The notes below the pieces were generated by a model that saw only the letters and a list, made by a program, of their open reading frames with translations, had not been told where the DNA came from and ran no database searches. Shown here in pieces: positions 26,353-34,934 of a stretch of 53,839 nucleotides of DNA; the stretch's first letter is position 1; every line of letters begins with the position of its first letter. The stretch is from CAYMRL01 sp964398985 (lineage in GTDB: Bacteria; Deinococcota; Deinococci; Deinococcales; Trueperaceae). Made by a program: the position numbers and the translations under genes. Where the stretch lies: NCBI GenBank assembly GCA_964398985.1, contig CAYNOS010000014.1:1-53839 (forward strand), read 5' to 3'.

Positions 26353-26388
26353 ATGCCAGAGGTTCCCGTTCAAGTAGGACTTGCATGA
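26353..26388 (+). CDS. Leaderless 11-codon leader ORF
   Basis: ATG 26353 is six bases after a -10 box; the ORF encodes 11 residues (MPEVPVQVGLA) and stops at TGA 26386-26388, overlapping the ATG of the next gene (ATGA). It could deliver ribosomes to the next gene, which has only a weak ribosome site. The peptide itself may have no role. Confidence 0.45.
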   Translation: MPEVPVQVGLA

Positions 26389-26717
26389 CGAGTGACGACA
26401 AGGATCGCCTGCGCGGCGAGATCCTCGAAGCCTTGAAGGTCGTCAACGACCCCGAGATTCCGGTCAACGTCGTCGATCTCGGGCTCGTCTACGACGTGCG
26501 CATCGATGACGCCGGCCAGGTGGAGATCGACATGACGCTGACCAGCATGGGCTGCCCGGTGATGGACCTGATCCAGACCGACGCCGAGTTGGCGGCGATG
26601 AAGGTCGACGGCGTCAACGCCGTGGCCGTCGAGTTCGTGTGGTCTCCGCCGTGGAGCCCGCAGAAGATGACCGACGACGGCAAGAAGCAGATGAGGATGT
26701 TCGGCTTCAACATCTGA
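26385..26717 (+). CDS. MIP18/SufT-family (DUF59) Fe-S assembly protein
   Basis: 110 residues: ILEALKVVNDPEIPVNVVDLGLVYDV, then VEIDMTLTSMGCPVMDLI with the conserved Cys, and VEFVWSPPWSPQKMTDDGK. Same family as SufT and PaaD; helps mature iron-sulfur proteins. Its ATG overlaps the stop of a leaderless mini-ORF. The next gene starts 18 bases later. Confidence 0.92.
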   Translation: MTSDDKDRLRGEILEALKVVNDPEIPVNVVDLGLVYDVRIDDAGQVEIDMTLTSMGCPVMDLIQTDAELAAMKVDGVNAVAVEFVWSPPWSPQKMTDDGKKQMRMFGFNI

Positions 26718-26734
26718 AGTGGTTGAATGGGCCG

Positions 26735-27421
26735 ATGCGCTTGTTCCAACGCCGGCGCCCAAGCGCCCGGGCGGAAGGGTGGGCCAACTTCGCCCGCGAC
26801 CTCGAGCTCGAGGAGAGCTCGGAGCTGACCGGCCGCCTACGTGACCAGCTGGACCTCGGTTCCGGCGAGCTCGACCCTGTCTATGCCTTGAGGCGCAGCG
26901 GCCAGCCCCAACTGATCCTGTTCGACCAGCTCAGGGAGCGCAGCGGCCCGACCGGGGCCGTCAGCCGGCTCAGGACCTGCGCGCTGATGCGCACGGTCGC
27001 GGGTGGCCAGGGCGTCTCGTGGCGCGCCAGCGCCAGGCGCAACCGCGTCGTCGAGTCGTTGGAAGCGAGCCGCACCGGCGCCTCCAGGCTGGAGTTCGAC
27101 ACCGACCGCGATTTCGACGCCCGCGTGAGCGTCTTCGCGCGCGACGCTGACGAGGTGCGCTCGTTGCTGAGCCCCACCGTGCGCGTAGCCCTGCTCAGGT
27201 TGCTCGAGCCATTCGACGGCGAGTGGCAGGCCGGGACCCAGCCGGTGCATCCGAGCGATCTGCCGACCAGCACGGCGCTGTCCGCCAACCTGGTGGTGGG
27301 CGCCGGCAGCCTGCTGCTGTGGGCGGAGCCGGACGAGCCGTTGCCGTTCGAGCGGCTGATCGAGCTGGTTACCGGGATGTTCACGCTCTACGCGTCGTTG
27401 GCGGCCGCCGAGTCGGCCTAG
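26735..27421 (+). CDS. Hypothetical protein
   Basis: 228 residues from ATG 26735. It starts RLFQRRRPSARAEGWANFARDLELEES and has mixed alpha/beta pattern, no membrane segment, no motif I can name. In operon with the MIP18-like gene. Its last four bases overlap convergent rlmH. The layout (a middle FDTDRDFDARVSVFARD block) is reminiscent of proteins that read surface or membrane lipids, but that is guesswork. Confidence 0.7.
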   Translation: MRLFQRRRPSARAEGWANFARDLELEESSELTGRLRDQLDLGSGELDPVYALRRSGQPQLILFDQLRERSGPTGAVSRLRTCALMRTVAGGQGVSWRASARRNRVVESLEASRTGASRLEFDTDRDFDARVSVFARDADEVRSLLSPTVRVALLRLLEPFDGEWQAGTQPVHPSDLPTSTALSANLVVGAGSLLLWAEPDEPLPFERLIELVTGMFTLYASLAAAESA

Positions 27422-27876
27422 GCGCGGTGGTAAGGGTGTCCGGCGCGGATCGTCTCGACGCGATAGAGCTGCTCGAGCAGCACCAGCAGCGCGAGCTCGT
27501 GCGGCAAGGTGAGGCTTGACAGTTGCCAACTGGCGTCCGCCCGGGCGCGCACCTCCTCGGCGTGACCGTCGGCGCCGCCGATCAGCAAACTGATGCGGCT
27601 GACCCCGCCGGTTTCCAGGCGGGTGATCGCAGCCGCCAGCGCGAGCGAGGTATGAGCAGCGCCGCGCTCGTCGAGCGCGACGACGTAGCCGTCGGCGGCA
27701 GCCAGCAGCTCCTTGGCGTCTTCGGCCTGGCGGCGCGCAAGGTCCTGAGCACGGCTTTCCTTGACCTCGACGAGCTCGCTGGGGGCGAGGCGCGTCAGGA
27801 GCTCGAGGTAGCGGCGGGTCCCTGACTTGAGGAAGTCGCTCTTGACCTTGCCGACGCAGATGACGCGGTAGCGCAC
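27418..27876 (-). CDS. rlmH: 23S rRNA pseudouridine-1915 N3-methyltransferase RlmH
   Basis: 152 residues, a SPOUT trefoil-knot enzyme: ICVGKVKSDFL at the start, LDERGAAHTSLALA, SLLIGGADGHAEEV, then LTLPHELALLVLLEQLYR. Methylates pseudouridine 1915 of helix 69. It is 15 bases downstream of thyX. Confidence 0.97.
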   Translation of the reverse strand: MRYRVICVGKVKSDFLKSGTRRYLELLTRLAPSELVEVKESRAQDLARRQAEDAKELLAAADGYVVALDERGAAHTSLALAAAITRLETGGVSRISLLIGGADGHAEEVRARADASWQLSSLTLPHELALLVLLEQLYRVETIRAGHPYHRA

Positions 27877-27891
27877 GCCTGGGCGGCTGCC

Positions 27892-28851
27892 TCAGCCGGC
27901 TTGCGGCTCCGGCGTGGCCGCGCCTGTGGCCGCGCCTGTGGCGGCGTCCGAGGCGGCGCCTGTGGCGGCGCCTGTGGCGGCGTCGGTTGCCACATGCCCC
28001 TCCTCGCCCAAGCCGAGCTTGGCGAGGAACTCGGCGCGCCTGCGCGCTCGCATGCCGGAGGCTTCGAGCGCCTTCGCGAGCTTGTCGCGGTCGAGAGCCT
28101 CGACGAGCACCGCGAGCTCGCTCCTGGCCAACTCACGCCCATGCAGTACGTGCTCCTCGAACGCCTCGTACGCCATCGGCGTCACGGCCTTGACGATCTT
28201 GGCGATCGCGTCGCCGTAGGCGCGGATCTCGTACTGCGCGTGCCAATCGAGGCGCAGGCGCAGGAAGTGGAACAGGTTGTTGAGGTCGCACTGCCAGTAC
28301 ATCTCGGTGTACAGGCTCAACGGCAAGTTGACCCGCGCGAGCTCTCTGGCCACGTCATTCTCGAGCAGCTCCTCGTACTCCTGGTAGCTGCGTCGCTGGC
28401 CGGCATCGAGCAGTCCCACCACCCGCGCGGCGAGCTCGTCTTCGACCTCGCGCGCGTCCGAACCCTGCTTGTTGCTGGTGCTCTGGTGGCGAACCTCGAA
28501 CGCGCGCGGCAAATAGAACTCGTCGCGCATGACGCTGTAACGGCCGCTGATCTCGTTGAGCCTGGCGGTGCGGTGGCGGATCCACTGACGCGCCACGAAT
28601 ATCGGCATCTTCAGATGGAACGTGATGACCACCTGCTCGAACGGCGAGGTATGGCGGTGGCGCAGGAGGTAGTCGATCAGCGCCGCGTCCTCGCGCACGC
28701 TCTTGGTGCCCTCGCCGTACGAGACGCGCGCAGCCTGGACGATCCGGGCGTCGGTGCCGAGGTAGTCAACGAGGCGTACGAAGCCGTGATCCAAGACCGG
28801 CAACGGCTGATCGATCAGCTCCTCGGCGGCTGGGCTGGTTAGACGCGCCAT
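27892..28851 (-). CDS. thyX: FAD-dependent thymidylate synthase ThyX
   Basis: 319 residues, longer than most (about 220-260). The ThyX motif RHR-x7-S is at 92-102 (RHRTARLNEIS). Other blocks: HTSPFEQVVITFHLKMPIFV and CDLNNLFHFLRLRLD. It makes dTMP from dUMP using folate and FAD. The extra length is a low-complexity tail of Ala, Thr, Gly and Asp in four-residue units, encoded by a 12-base DNA repeat. TAGGAT six bases before ATG 28851 indicates a leaderless mRNA. Confidence 0.97.
   Translation of the reverse strand: MARLTSPAAEELIDQPLPVLDHGFVRLVDYLGTDARIVQAARVSYGEGTKSVREDAALIDYLLRHRHTSPFEQVVITFHLKMPIFVARQWIRHRTARLNEISGRYSVMRDEFYLPRAFEVRHQSTSNKQGSDAREVEDELAARVVGLLDAGQRRSYQEYEELLENDVARELARVNLPLSLYTEMYWQCDLNNLFHFLRLRLDWHAQYEIRAYGDAIAKIVKAVTPMAYEAFEEHVLHGRELARSELAVLVEALDRDKLAKALEASGMRARRRAEFLAKLGLGEEGHVATDAATGAATGAASDAATGAATGAATPEPQAG
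27914..27985. repeat. 12-bp tandem repeat in the 3' end of thyX
   Basis: Six units close to GTGGCGGCGCCT, from 27914 to 27985; a seventh is degenerate. They encode GAAT/DAAT-like repeats at the ThyX C-terminus. Confidence 0.85.
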
Positions 28852-28857
28852 GTGGCG

Positions 28858-28863
28858 ATCCTA
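28858..28863 (-). promoter_or_regulatory. -10 box of thyX-rlmH (leaderless)
   Basis: TAGGAT, six bases before ATG 28851 on the minus strand. Confidence 0.6.
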
Positions 28864-29019
28864 ACAAGACCGCGAGAGACCGATCGCTGAGGTCGCGATG
28901 AGAACGCACCTGACGCGAGGCAAGCGCTTCATGAGGTTCACATGAAAGTGGCACTAGCCAGCGGCGCTTCAGGCCCGTCAGGAACGGCGAGAAATGCGTC
29001 TCACCCGGGCTTCATCCAG

Positions 29020-29048
29020 TTGACACCCCCCACCTCCTATGGTCTACT
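29020..29048 (+). promoter_or_regulatory. slpA promoter
   Basis: TTGACA (29020-29025), a 17-base spacer, TCTACT (29043-29048). The -35 is consensus, as expected for the most abundant surface protein. Start near 29055 leaves a leader of about 190 bases, so the 396-base gap before slpA is promoter plus leader. Confidence 0.75.
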
Positions 29049-29099
29049 CTAGGTTGGACTCTCGAGGGTCCTGGGCCGTACGGAAGGAGGTGCAACCAC

Positions 29100-29240
29100 T
29101 TGACGCGGCCGAGGCACCGAGAGGACCAGCGAGCGAAACCCGAAAAGCGCCACCCTGACGAGGAAACTAGGACACTCCCAGGTAGTCGCAAGAGGGCAAG
29201 CCCGCTGAGCACCGCAAACTTCAACAAGCTCAAGGGGTAA
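29100..29240 (+). CDS. Possible 46-codon leader peptide upstream of slpA
   Basis: A TTG at 29100 follows AAGGAGGTG (29084-29092), a full anti-Shine-Dalgarno match. It opens 46 codons rich in Arg, Lys, Pro and Glu, ending TAA at 29238-29240, seven bases before the slpA ATG and inside the weak slpA ribosome site. Codons such as AGG, AAA and AGT are unlike its neighbours, so the peptide may not be selected for. It may be a translated leader, a ribosome standby site, or chance. Confidence 0.35.
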   Translation: MTRPRHREDQRAKPEKRHPDEETRTLPGSRKRASPLSTANFNKLKG

Positions 29241-29247
29241 TCAAATC

Positions 29248-31992
29248 ATGAAGAGAATTCTCATCACGCTCTTGGCAGCGGTGGTGGCAACTGGCGCCTT
29301 CGCCCAGTCGTCGTTTCCGGATGTTCCGGATAACCACTGGGCCGGCGACGCGGTCGAGCGTCTAGCTGAGCTAGGCGTCATCATCGGCTTCCCCGATGGT
29401 ACGTACCGCGGTAACGAAGCTTTCACTCGTTACCAAGCCGCCCTGGTGGCCTCGCGTCTGATTGACGTTTTCAACGCCAACATGGACGCTGCGCTCGCCC
29501 TCACCCGCGCCGACCTCGAATCCCTGCGCAATGCCGTGCAGGAAGTCGCGTCCGACGTGGCCGCCCAAGGCGTGCGCTTGTCCGCCGCCGAGAGCGCCAT
29601 CGCCGGCCTCTCCGACGACGTGACGGGCAACTCCGCCAGGCTGGATGCGCTCGAAGCCGCAGTGGCTTCCGGCTCCGGCGGCGTCGACCCGGCTGTGCTC
29701 CGCGATCTGCAGAACCAGATCGCTTCGCAGCGCGTCGCCATCGACACCGCCCAGGCCCAGGCCGACGCCGCCGCTGCGCGCGCGGACGACGCCTACAACC
29801 TGGCCAACCAGGCCAACGTCACTGGCCGCCAGAACGCCTCCGACATCGCCGCGATCAACCGCGTCCTGCAGCTCATGAGCAGCGACATCGCTGCTCTCCA
29901 GGCTGCCGGCGGCGGCACCGTGACCGGCACCGTCGACCTCAGCGGCGTGCAGTCCGACATCGATCGGAACCGCAGCGACATCGCCAACCTGCGCGAGTTC
30001 GCCATCCTGCTCCGTCGCGAGCAGGTCGGCATGCGCGACCAGGTTGCCGCGCTGGAAGCCGCTTCGGCCGCCCAGCAGGGTCAGATCGACGATCTGGCCG
30101 CTCGCGTCGCGGAGCTCGAGAGCAACCCGCTCGGTATCAGCGGCACGATCTCGATCACGTACTTCGTTGGCCGCATCGTCGGCGATCCGTTCGACGTCGA
30201 CCGCGCCTACGGTCTGAACAACGACCGCGACATGGGCGCCTCGGTGTTCTCGTCCGGTGCCGTTGATCTCGACGGCGACGCCACGACCTCCTCGGGTTAC
30301 CGCACGGAAGTCGGCGAAGTCGCTCAGGACCGTCACGACATCGAGCAGACCTCGGGTGCCGCTACCGCCAGCCTGTCGCTGAGCCTCTCGCAGGCCTTCG
30401 GCTTCAATGGCGCCGGCAGCCCGCGCGCGCTCAACAGCTTCTCGGCCGTGGTCCGCATCGACATGCACACGCAGACCATCGCTGGTCCGCTGGGCTCTGG
30501 CGGTGCTCCGTTCAACATGTTCCACGTCCACAGCTTCACCACCACCTTCTCGCCGATCGGTGCCGCGCCCCTCACGTTCACCTTCGGTACCAACGTGAAG
30601 GCCAACTTCACCCCGTACATCGTCAACACCGATCACAACGGCTTCATCGCCAGCCTGACGGCTCCGCCGTTCCTCGCGTTCCTCGATCCCGCGCTGACGG
30701 TCGTCTACACGACCCCGGCCGCGGACTCGTACCTGCGCGGGGCGCGCCTGACGATGGCTCCGCTCGAGGGCGTGGTCATCGGCGCGAGCTTCGCTCAGCG
30801 CGCTGACAACGCCGAGGACTACCAGGATGTAGACGTCGACAACTTCACCCGTACCGTGTACGGCGTGGACGGCTCGGTGTCCCTCAGCATCTTCGACCTC
30901 GGCTTCGCATGGGCCCAGGGCTCCGACGGCACGAACAGCGACTCGATCCTCTACGCCACCCTCGGCGTCGACGGCGAGAACCTGCCGATCCTGAACGAGC
31001 TCGCGGTCAACTACCGCGCCATGGGCGACCAGTGGGATGCCCTCGGCTTCAACCTGGGCGCGACCTCCGCCTCGGCCCGTCCGTTCGCCGTCGACCAGAC
31101 CGGTTTCGGCGCTCGCGTCGGCCTCGGCGTGTCGATCATCGACGTGACCGGCTACTTCGACAGCTACTCGATCGCTGCCGGCGACTCCGCCCAGGCGTTC
31201 GGTGTTGACGTCGACGTTGCCCTGTTCCGCGCCATCAGCCTCAGCGGCTGGTACCACCAGGCCTCCGTCAACGGCGCTGCCGTCGACAGCCTGAGCGCGG
31301 CCGGCGTCAACCGTGCCAGCACCCACCGTCCGGCGAACGACACCAGCTTCGGTGTCGAGCTCGACCACGACGGCAGCGCTGCCAACGCCCTGATCAGCGG
31401 CCTGAACATCAACGCGGGCTACATGCAAGACACCGCGGACTTCAGCCGCACCACGATCTGGGCCGACGCCGACATGGAGCTTTCGGTCTCGATCCTGACG
31501 CTCACCCCGTACGTGGGCTTCCGCTCGGTCAACGACTCTGACGCCGGCACCGACGACCGCACGACCATCAAGGTTGGCACCGGTCTCGTGACCACGCCGC
31601 TCAACGTCTACACCCAGCCGAGCCTGATGGCTGCGGTCAACTACCGCACCACCAGCCACGCGGACCTTGCCGTCTACACGGCCACTGAACTCCAGTGGAG
31701 CGTCGGCCTCGTTCTCAACGAGTTCATCTTCGAGAACAGCTCGCTGACCGCCAAGTACGGCTCCTGGACTGGCACGAACGTCAGCACCAGCACCGCTTCG
31801 GATGCGACTGACTTCGCCACGGACATCAGCGCCGGCGACGTCAACAACGGTGCCACCCAGTCGACCAGCGGTTGGGAAATCATCTGGGATTACTGGGATC
31901 TCGTCTTCGCGTACGGCATCTACCAGAACAACAATGCCGGCGTGACGAGCTCGGCCCAGGCCTTCTCGATCTCCTACGAGGTCGACTTCTAA
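29248..31992 (+). CDS. slpA: SLH-domain outer membrane / S-layer protein (SlpA type)
   Basis: 914 residues. Signal peptide 1-20 (KRILITLLAAVVATGAFAQ). SLH domain about 23-75 (FPDVPDNHWAGDAVERLAELGVIIGFPDGTYRGNEAFTRYQ given in parts: FPDVPDNHWAG, GVIIGFPDGTYRGNE), which binds pyruvylated wall polymer. A heptad-rich coiled coil follows to about 290. From 295 to the end there are alternating beta strands and a terminal Phe (SISYEVDF), as in outer membrane barrels. SlpA of Deinococcus tethers the envelope to peptidoglycan as a trimer. Codon choice is strongly biased to C/G-ending codons, as for a very abundant protein. Confidence 0.95.
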   Translation: MKRILITLLAAVVATGAFAQSSFPDVPDNHWAGDAVERLAELGVIIGFPDGTYRGNEAFTRYQAALVASRLIDVFNANMDAALALTRADLESLRNAVQEVASDVAAQGVRLSAAESAIAGLSDDVTGNSARLDALEAAVASGSGGVDPAVLRDLQNQIASQRVAIDTAQAQADAAAARADDAYNLANQANVTGRQNASDIAAINRVLQLMSSDIAALQAAGGGTVTGTVDLSGVQSDIDRNRSDIANLREFAILLRREQVGMRDQVAALEAASAAQQGQIDDLAARVAELESNPLGISGTISITYFVGRIVGDPFDVDRAYGLNNDRDMGASVFSSGAVDLDGDATTSSGYRTEVGEVAQDRHDIEQTSGAATASLSLSLSQAFGFNGAGSPRALNSFSAVVRIDMHTQTIAGPLGSGGAPFNMFHVHSFTTTFSPIGAAPLTFTFGTNVKANFTPYIVNTDHNGFIASLTAPPFLAFLDPALTVVYTTPAADSYLRGARLTMAPLEGVVIGASFAQRADNAEDYQDVDVDNFTRTVYGVDGSVSLSIFDLGFAWAQGSDGTNSDSILYATLGVDGENLPILNELAVNYRAMGDQWDALGFNLGATSASARPFAVDQTGFGARVGLGVSIIDVTGYFDSYSIAAGDSAQAFGVDVDVALFRAISLSGWYHQASVNGAAVDSLSAAGVNRASTHRPANDTSFGVELDHDGSAANALISGLNINAGYMQDTADFSRTTIWADADMELSVSILTLTPYVGFRSVNDSDAGTDDRTTIKVGTGLVTTPLNVYTQPSLMAAVNYRTTSHADLAVYTATELQWSVGLVLNEFIFENSSLTAKYGSWTGTNVSTSTASDATDFATDISAGDVNNGATQSTSGWEIIWDYWDLVFAYGIYQNNNAGVTSSAQAFSISYEVDF

Positions 31993-32037
31993 GCCACGCC
32001 TGGCACCTAGGAGCCTAGCTCCTCGCCAGTGAAAGAC

Positions 32038-32070
32038 CAGAACCCCGCCCAAGTGGCGGGGTTCTGCTTT
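32038..32070. terminator. Strong terminator after slpA
   Basis: CAGAACCCCGCC (32038-32049) pairs with GGCGGGGTTCTG (32055-32066), 12 bp, 5-base loop, then CTTTGTCTCTT. It also faces the end of the minus-strand lipid kinase gene and may serve both. Confidence 0.9.
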
Positions 32071-32080
32071 GTCTCTTCTG

Positions 32081-32959
32081 TCAGCGCAGGACCGTCAGAG
32101 CGCCCGGTGTGATGGTGACGTGGAAGTCGGTGCCCAGCGGCAGCGGCTCGCCCTCGGTGTGGCCGTGCTGCGGCTTCGCCCAGCGTTGGCGCAACTCACG
32201 GCAGCGCACCAGCGTGATCTTCGGGTGCCCGACGTGGGCGCCCTTCATCACCTTCGGCAGCAGCCCCACGGTCTCCCGCACGCCGAAGTCGCCGGCGATA
32301 ACGACGTCCAGCCAGCCGTCGTCGATGACCGCTTCGGGCGCGAACAGGAAGCTGCCGCCGGTGCGCGGACCGTTCTGCGTTGCTACCAGCAAAGACCGAC
32401 CGCTGTAGACCACGCTGCCGTCGATCTCGACCTCGACCTCGCCGGGGTCGAGCTGGGACAGCGAGGCGAAGGTCGCGTACAAGTAGCCGGCCAACCCTTT
32501 GAGGAACCGCGGCGAGCGCCGGAAGCGGTCGCCAACTTCGGCGTCGAAGCCGACACCGAGCGAGTTCACGAACGGTTGCCCGTTCACCAGCGCGATGTCG
32601 ACCTGCGTTTTGGTGCCGGCCGTCAAGACCCGCACGGCCGCGTCCAAGTCACGGCGGTCGATGCCGTTGGCGAACGCGAAGTCGTCGCCCGAGCCTACCG
32701 GCACGACCCCGAGCACACGCCCCGCGAGGCCCGCGCGCCACATGCCGGCCACGACCTCGTGGACGGTGCCGTCACCACCGATGGCGACCAAGGTGGTGCC
32801 GTCCGCGGTATCGGCGGCGATCTCAGTGGCGTGCCCAGGTCCCTCGGTGACGGCGACCTGGAACTCGGCGCCGGCAGCGCTCAGACCTGCGACGACGGTA
32901 TCGAGCGCCTGTGACGCGCGCCCACGGCCCGCCGTCGGGTTGTAGATCAACTGCAGCAC
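32081..32959 (-). CDS. Diacylglycerol/lipid kinase (DagK/YegS family)
   Basis: About 292 residues from GTG 32959, giving the usual LQLIYNPTAGRGRA start. The nucleotide site GGDGTVHEVV and PVGSGDDFA follow; VNSLGVGFDAEV and PEAVIDDGWLDVVI mark the second domain. It phosphorylates a lipid (diacylglycerol or related) at the membrane. TAGAAT lies 11 bases before the GTG. It is divergent from the beta-helix gene. Confidence 0.93.
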   Translation of the reverse strand: MLQLIYNPTAGRGRASQALDTVVAGLSAAGAEFQVAVTEGPGHATEIAADTADGTTLVAIGGDGTVHEVVAGMWRAGLAGRVLGVVPVGSGDDFAFANGIDRRDLDAAVRVLTAGTKTQVDIALVNGQPFVNSLGVGFDAEVGDRFRRSPRFLKGLAGYLYATFASLSQLDPGEVEVEIDGSVVYSGRSLLVATQNGPRTGGSFLFAPEAVIDDGWLDVVIAGDFGVRETVGLLPKVMKGAHVGHPKITLVRCRELRQRWAKPQHGHTEGEPLPLGTDFHVTITPGALTVLR

Positions 32960-33021
32960 GGTGTCGAGAGATTCTAACCTTGCGCAGCGCCACGCCGCTG
33001 GGGAGCCGGGCCGCCATGACC

Positions 33022-33027
33022 TAGACT
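33022..33027 (+). promoter_or_regulatory. -10 box of the beta-helix gene (leaderless)
   Basis: TAGACT, seven bases before ATG 33035. Confidence 0.6.
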
Positions 33028-33034
33028 GAGTGCC

Positions 33035-33703
33035 ATGCACATCTCCGAGCTGTTCGATCTGGCGTCTGTCGAGGCTCCGATCCGGGAGCTACTGGACGTC
33101 GCTCATCCTTGGGAGGCCTTGGCGAGGCTCGACGCTTTCGCCGCCGGGCTGCTCGATGACCGGCGCGGCAGCGTGCACCCCAGCGCGGTCATCAGCGGGC
33201 CGCTGGTGATGGAAGAGGGTTCCGAGATCGGCCCGTTCGCCTACATCGATGGTCCCGCCTACCTGTGCGCCGGGGCGGTCGTCGGGCACGCCGCCTACCT
33301 GCGGGGGCCGGTGGTGCTCGGCAAGGGCGCCAAGGTCATGCACGCCAGCGAGGTCAAGCGCTCGATCTTCCTGGCGGGCGCCAAGGCTCCGCACTTCAAC
33401 TACGTCGGCGATAGCGTCGTGGGCGCCGGCGTCAACTTCGGCGCGGGCGTCAAGGTCGCCAACTACAAGGTGTTCGGCGGCGAGGTCCTCGTCGAGGGAG
33501 AGCACACCGGCCAGCGCAAGCTCGGCTGCATCATCGGCGACGGCACCTCGGTGGGCTGCAACGCGGTGCTGGCGCCGGGCACCGTCATCGGCAGGGGGAG
33601 CATCGTCTACCACGGAGCCGCCGTGCGCGGGTCGATACCAGCCGGGACCATCGTCAAGATGCGTCAGACCCAGGAGCTGGTACCCCGCGACGGGCCCGCT
33701 TGA
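33035..33703 (+). CDS. Left-handed beta-helix sugar-nucleotide acyltransferase-like protein
   Basis: 222 residues, with hexapeptide repeats from about 50 onward (VHPSAVISGPLVMEEGSEIGPFAYI, VVLGKGAKVMHAS, CIIGDGTSVGCNAVLAPGTVIGRGSIV). It resembles the C-terminal domain of GlmU/glucose-1-phosphate thymidylyltransferase-like proteins without a nucleotidyltransferase domain. Possible acetyltransferase or sugar-nucleotide partner; substrate unknown. Overlaps the rhomboid start by four bases. Confidence 0.85.
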   Translation: MHISELFDLASVEAPIRELLDVAHPWEALARLDAFAAGLLDDRRGSVHPSAVISGPLVMEEGSEIGPFAYIDGPAYLCAGAVVGHAAYLRGPVVLGKGAKVMHASEVKRSIFLAGAKAPHFNYVGDSVVGAGVNFGAGVKVANYKVFGGEVLVEGEHTGQRKLGCIIGDGTSVGCNAVLAPGTVIGRGSIVYHGAAVRGSIPAGTIVKMRQTQELVPRDGPA

Positions 33704-34428
33704 TCCCGCTCCACGACCGCAACCCGCCTCACGGGCGTCCGGTGCTGGTGTACGTCCTGGTGGCCGTCAACGTCCTGGCGTTCCTGTACCAGCTGAGCCT
33801 CGGCGAGTCCCTGCGGGCGGTCGAGTTCATCTTCGACTACGCGTACCTGCCCGCGCGGTTCGCCGCCGAGCCGCTGGCCGCGCTGCACACTCCGTTCACG
33901 AGCGCCTTCCTCCACGGAGGCTGGTCGCATCTGATCGGCAACATGGTCTTCCTCTTGGTCTTCGGCGACAACATCGAGGACCGCATGGGCCACTGGCGAT
34001 TCCTGTTGTTCTATCTGGTCGGAGCCGCGGCAGCTTCGCTGCTGTTCGGCTTCCTGACCGACGAGCCCAACGTCCCGCTGGTGGGAGCATCGGGCGCCAT
34101 CAGCGCGGTGCTGGGGGCCTACATCGTGCTGTTTCCGCGCCAACGGGTTCTCACCTTCGTGCCGCCGCTGCTGCTGCCGTGGCTGCTCGGTTCGCTGTTC
34201 ATGCGGCTTCCGCGCTTCTACATGCCGTGGTTGCCGGCGTGGCTGTTCATCGGCTACTGGGCGCTGATCCAGTTGCTCGAGGCCGGCAACGTCAGCGACG
34301 GTGTCGGCAGCGAAGCCGCCAACGTGGCCTGGTGGGCGCACGTTGGCGGCTTCGTGTTCGGACTGCTGATCGTCAGACTGTTGGCGCGACCTGCGCCGTT
34401 CGCTCAGCCAGGCTCGATGAGACCGTAG
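33700..34428 (+). CDS. Rhomboid-family intramembrane serine protease
   Basis: 242 residues, TTG start overlapping the previous stop (TTGA). Six helices: the HGGWSHLIGNMVFLLVFGDNIEDRMG block, catalytic Ser131 in GASGA, and His214 in WWAHVGGF. These form the rhomboid dyad, cutting membrane helices. Its 3' end overlaps convergent hpf by 25 bases. Confidence 0.95.
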   Translation: MIPLHDRNPPHGRPVLVYVLVAVNVLAFLYQLSLGESLRAVEFIFDYAYLPARFAAEPLAALHTPFTSAFLHGGWSHLIGNMVFLLVFGDNIEDRMGHWRFLLFYLVGAAAASLLFGFLTDEPNVPLVGASGAISAVLGAYIVLFPRQRVLTFVPPLLLPWLLGSLFMRLPRFYMPWLPAWLFIGYWALIQLLEAGNVSDGVGSEAANVAWWAHVGGFVFGLLIVRLLARPAPFAQPGSMRP

Positions 34429-34934
34429 TCACCGTCGGCGCGCAGGTAGATGACGTTGATCTGATCGGTGCCGGCGTTGCGGAACATGTAGAAGTTGTGA
34501 CCGAGCGCTTCCATCTGGACGGCCGCGTCTTCGGGCGCCATCGGCCGCAGCACGTGACGCTTGACGCGCACGATGCTCGGCTCCTCCGGCTCGCGGCTCT
34601 GCTCCTCGATCACGGGCACGGTCTCGCCTCGCTTGGCGATCATCCTGCCCTTGAAGCGCTTGAGCTGCCGCTCCAGCTTCTCGACGACCAGATCGACAGC
34701 CGCGTAGGTGTCCAAGGCCCGTTCTTCGGCTCGGATGACGCCGTTGGGTAGGTTCACCTGAACCTCGACCTTGGCCGGGCTGGCGGCGTTCTTGTTGGTG
34801 TCGTACGTCATCGACACGCGAGCATCGATGATCTGGTCGGAGAAGCGATTCAGCTTGGCCAGCTTCTCCTCGGTGTAGCTGCGCATCGCGTCGGTTATCT
34901 CGAGGTTGCGGCCGGTCAACTGGTAGATGTTCAT
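34404..34934 (-). CDS. hpf: Ribosome hibernation promoting factor, long form
   Basis: 176 residues. The N-terminal S30AE/HPF domain (NIYQLTGRNLEITDAMRSYTEEKLAKL; YAAVDLVVEKLERQLKRFKGR) is followed by a linker and the C-terminal dimer domain (IVRVKRHVLRPM, ALGHNFYMFRNAGTDQINVIYLRADGDYGLI). Long HPF alone makes 100S ribosome dimers. GGGAGcgcc precedes the ATG. Confidence 0.97.
   Translation of the reverse strand: MNIYQLTGRNLEITDAMRSYTEEKLAKLNRFSDQIIDARVSMTYDTNKNAASPAKVEVQVNLPNGVIRAEERALDTYAAVDLVVEKLERQLKRFKGRMIAKRGETVPVIEEQSREPEEPSIVRVKRHVLRPMAPEDAAVQMEALGHNFYMFRNAGTDQINVIYLRADGDYGLIEPG

Noticed and set aside
29371..32052. Very long open frame (about 890 codons) antisense to slpA
   Set aside because: The G/C-ending codon bias of slpA keeps the opposite frame free of stops. 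The translation is low-complexity and has no start context or fold.
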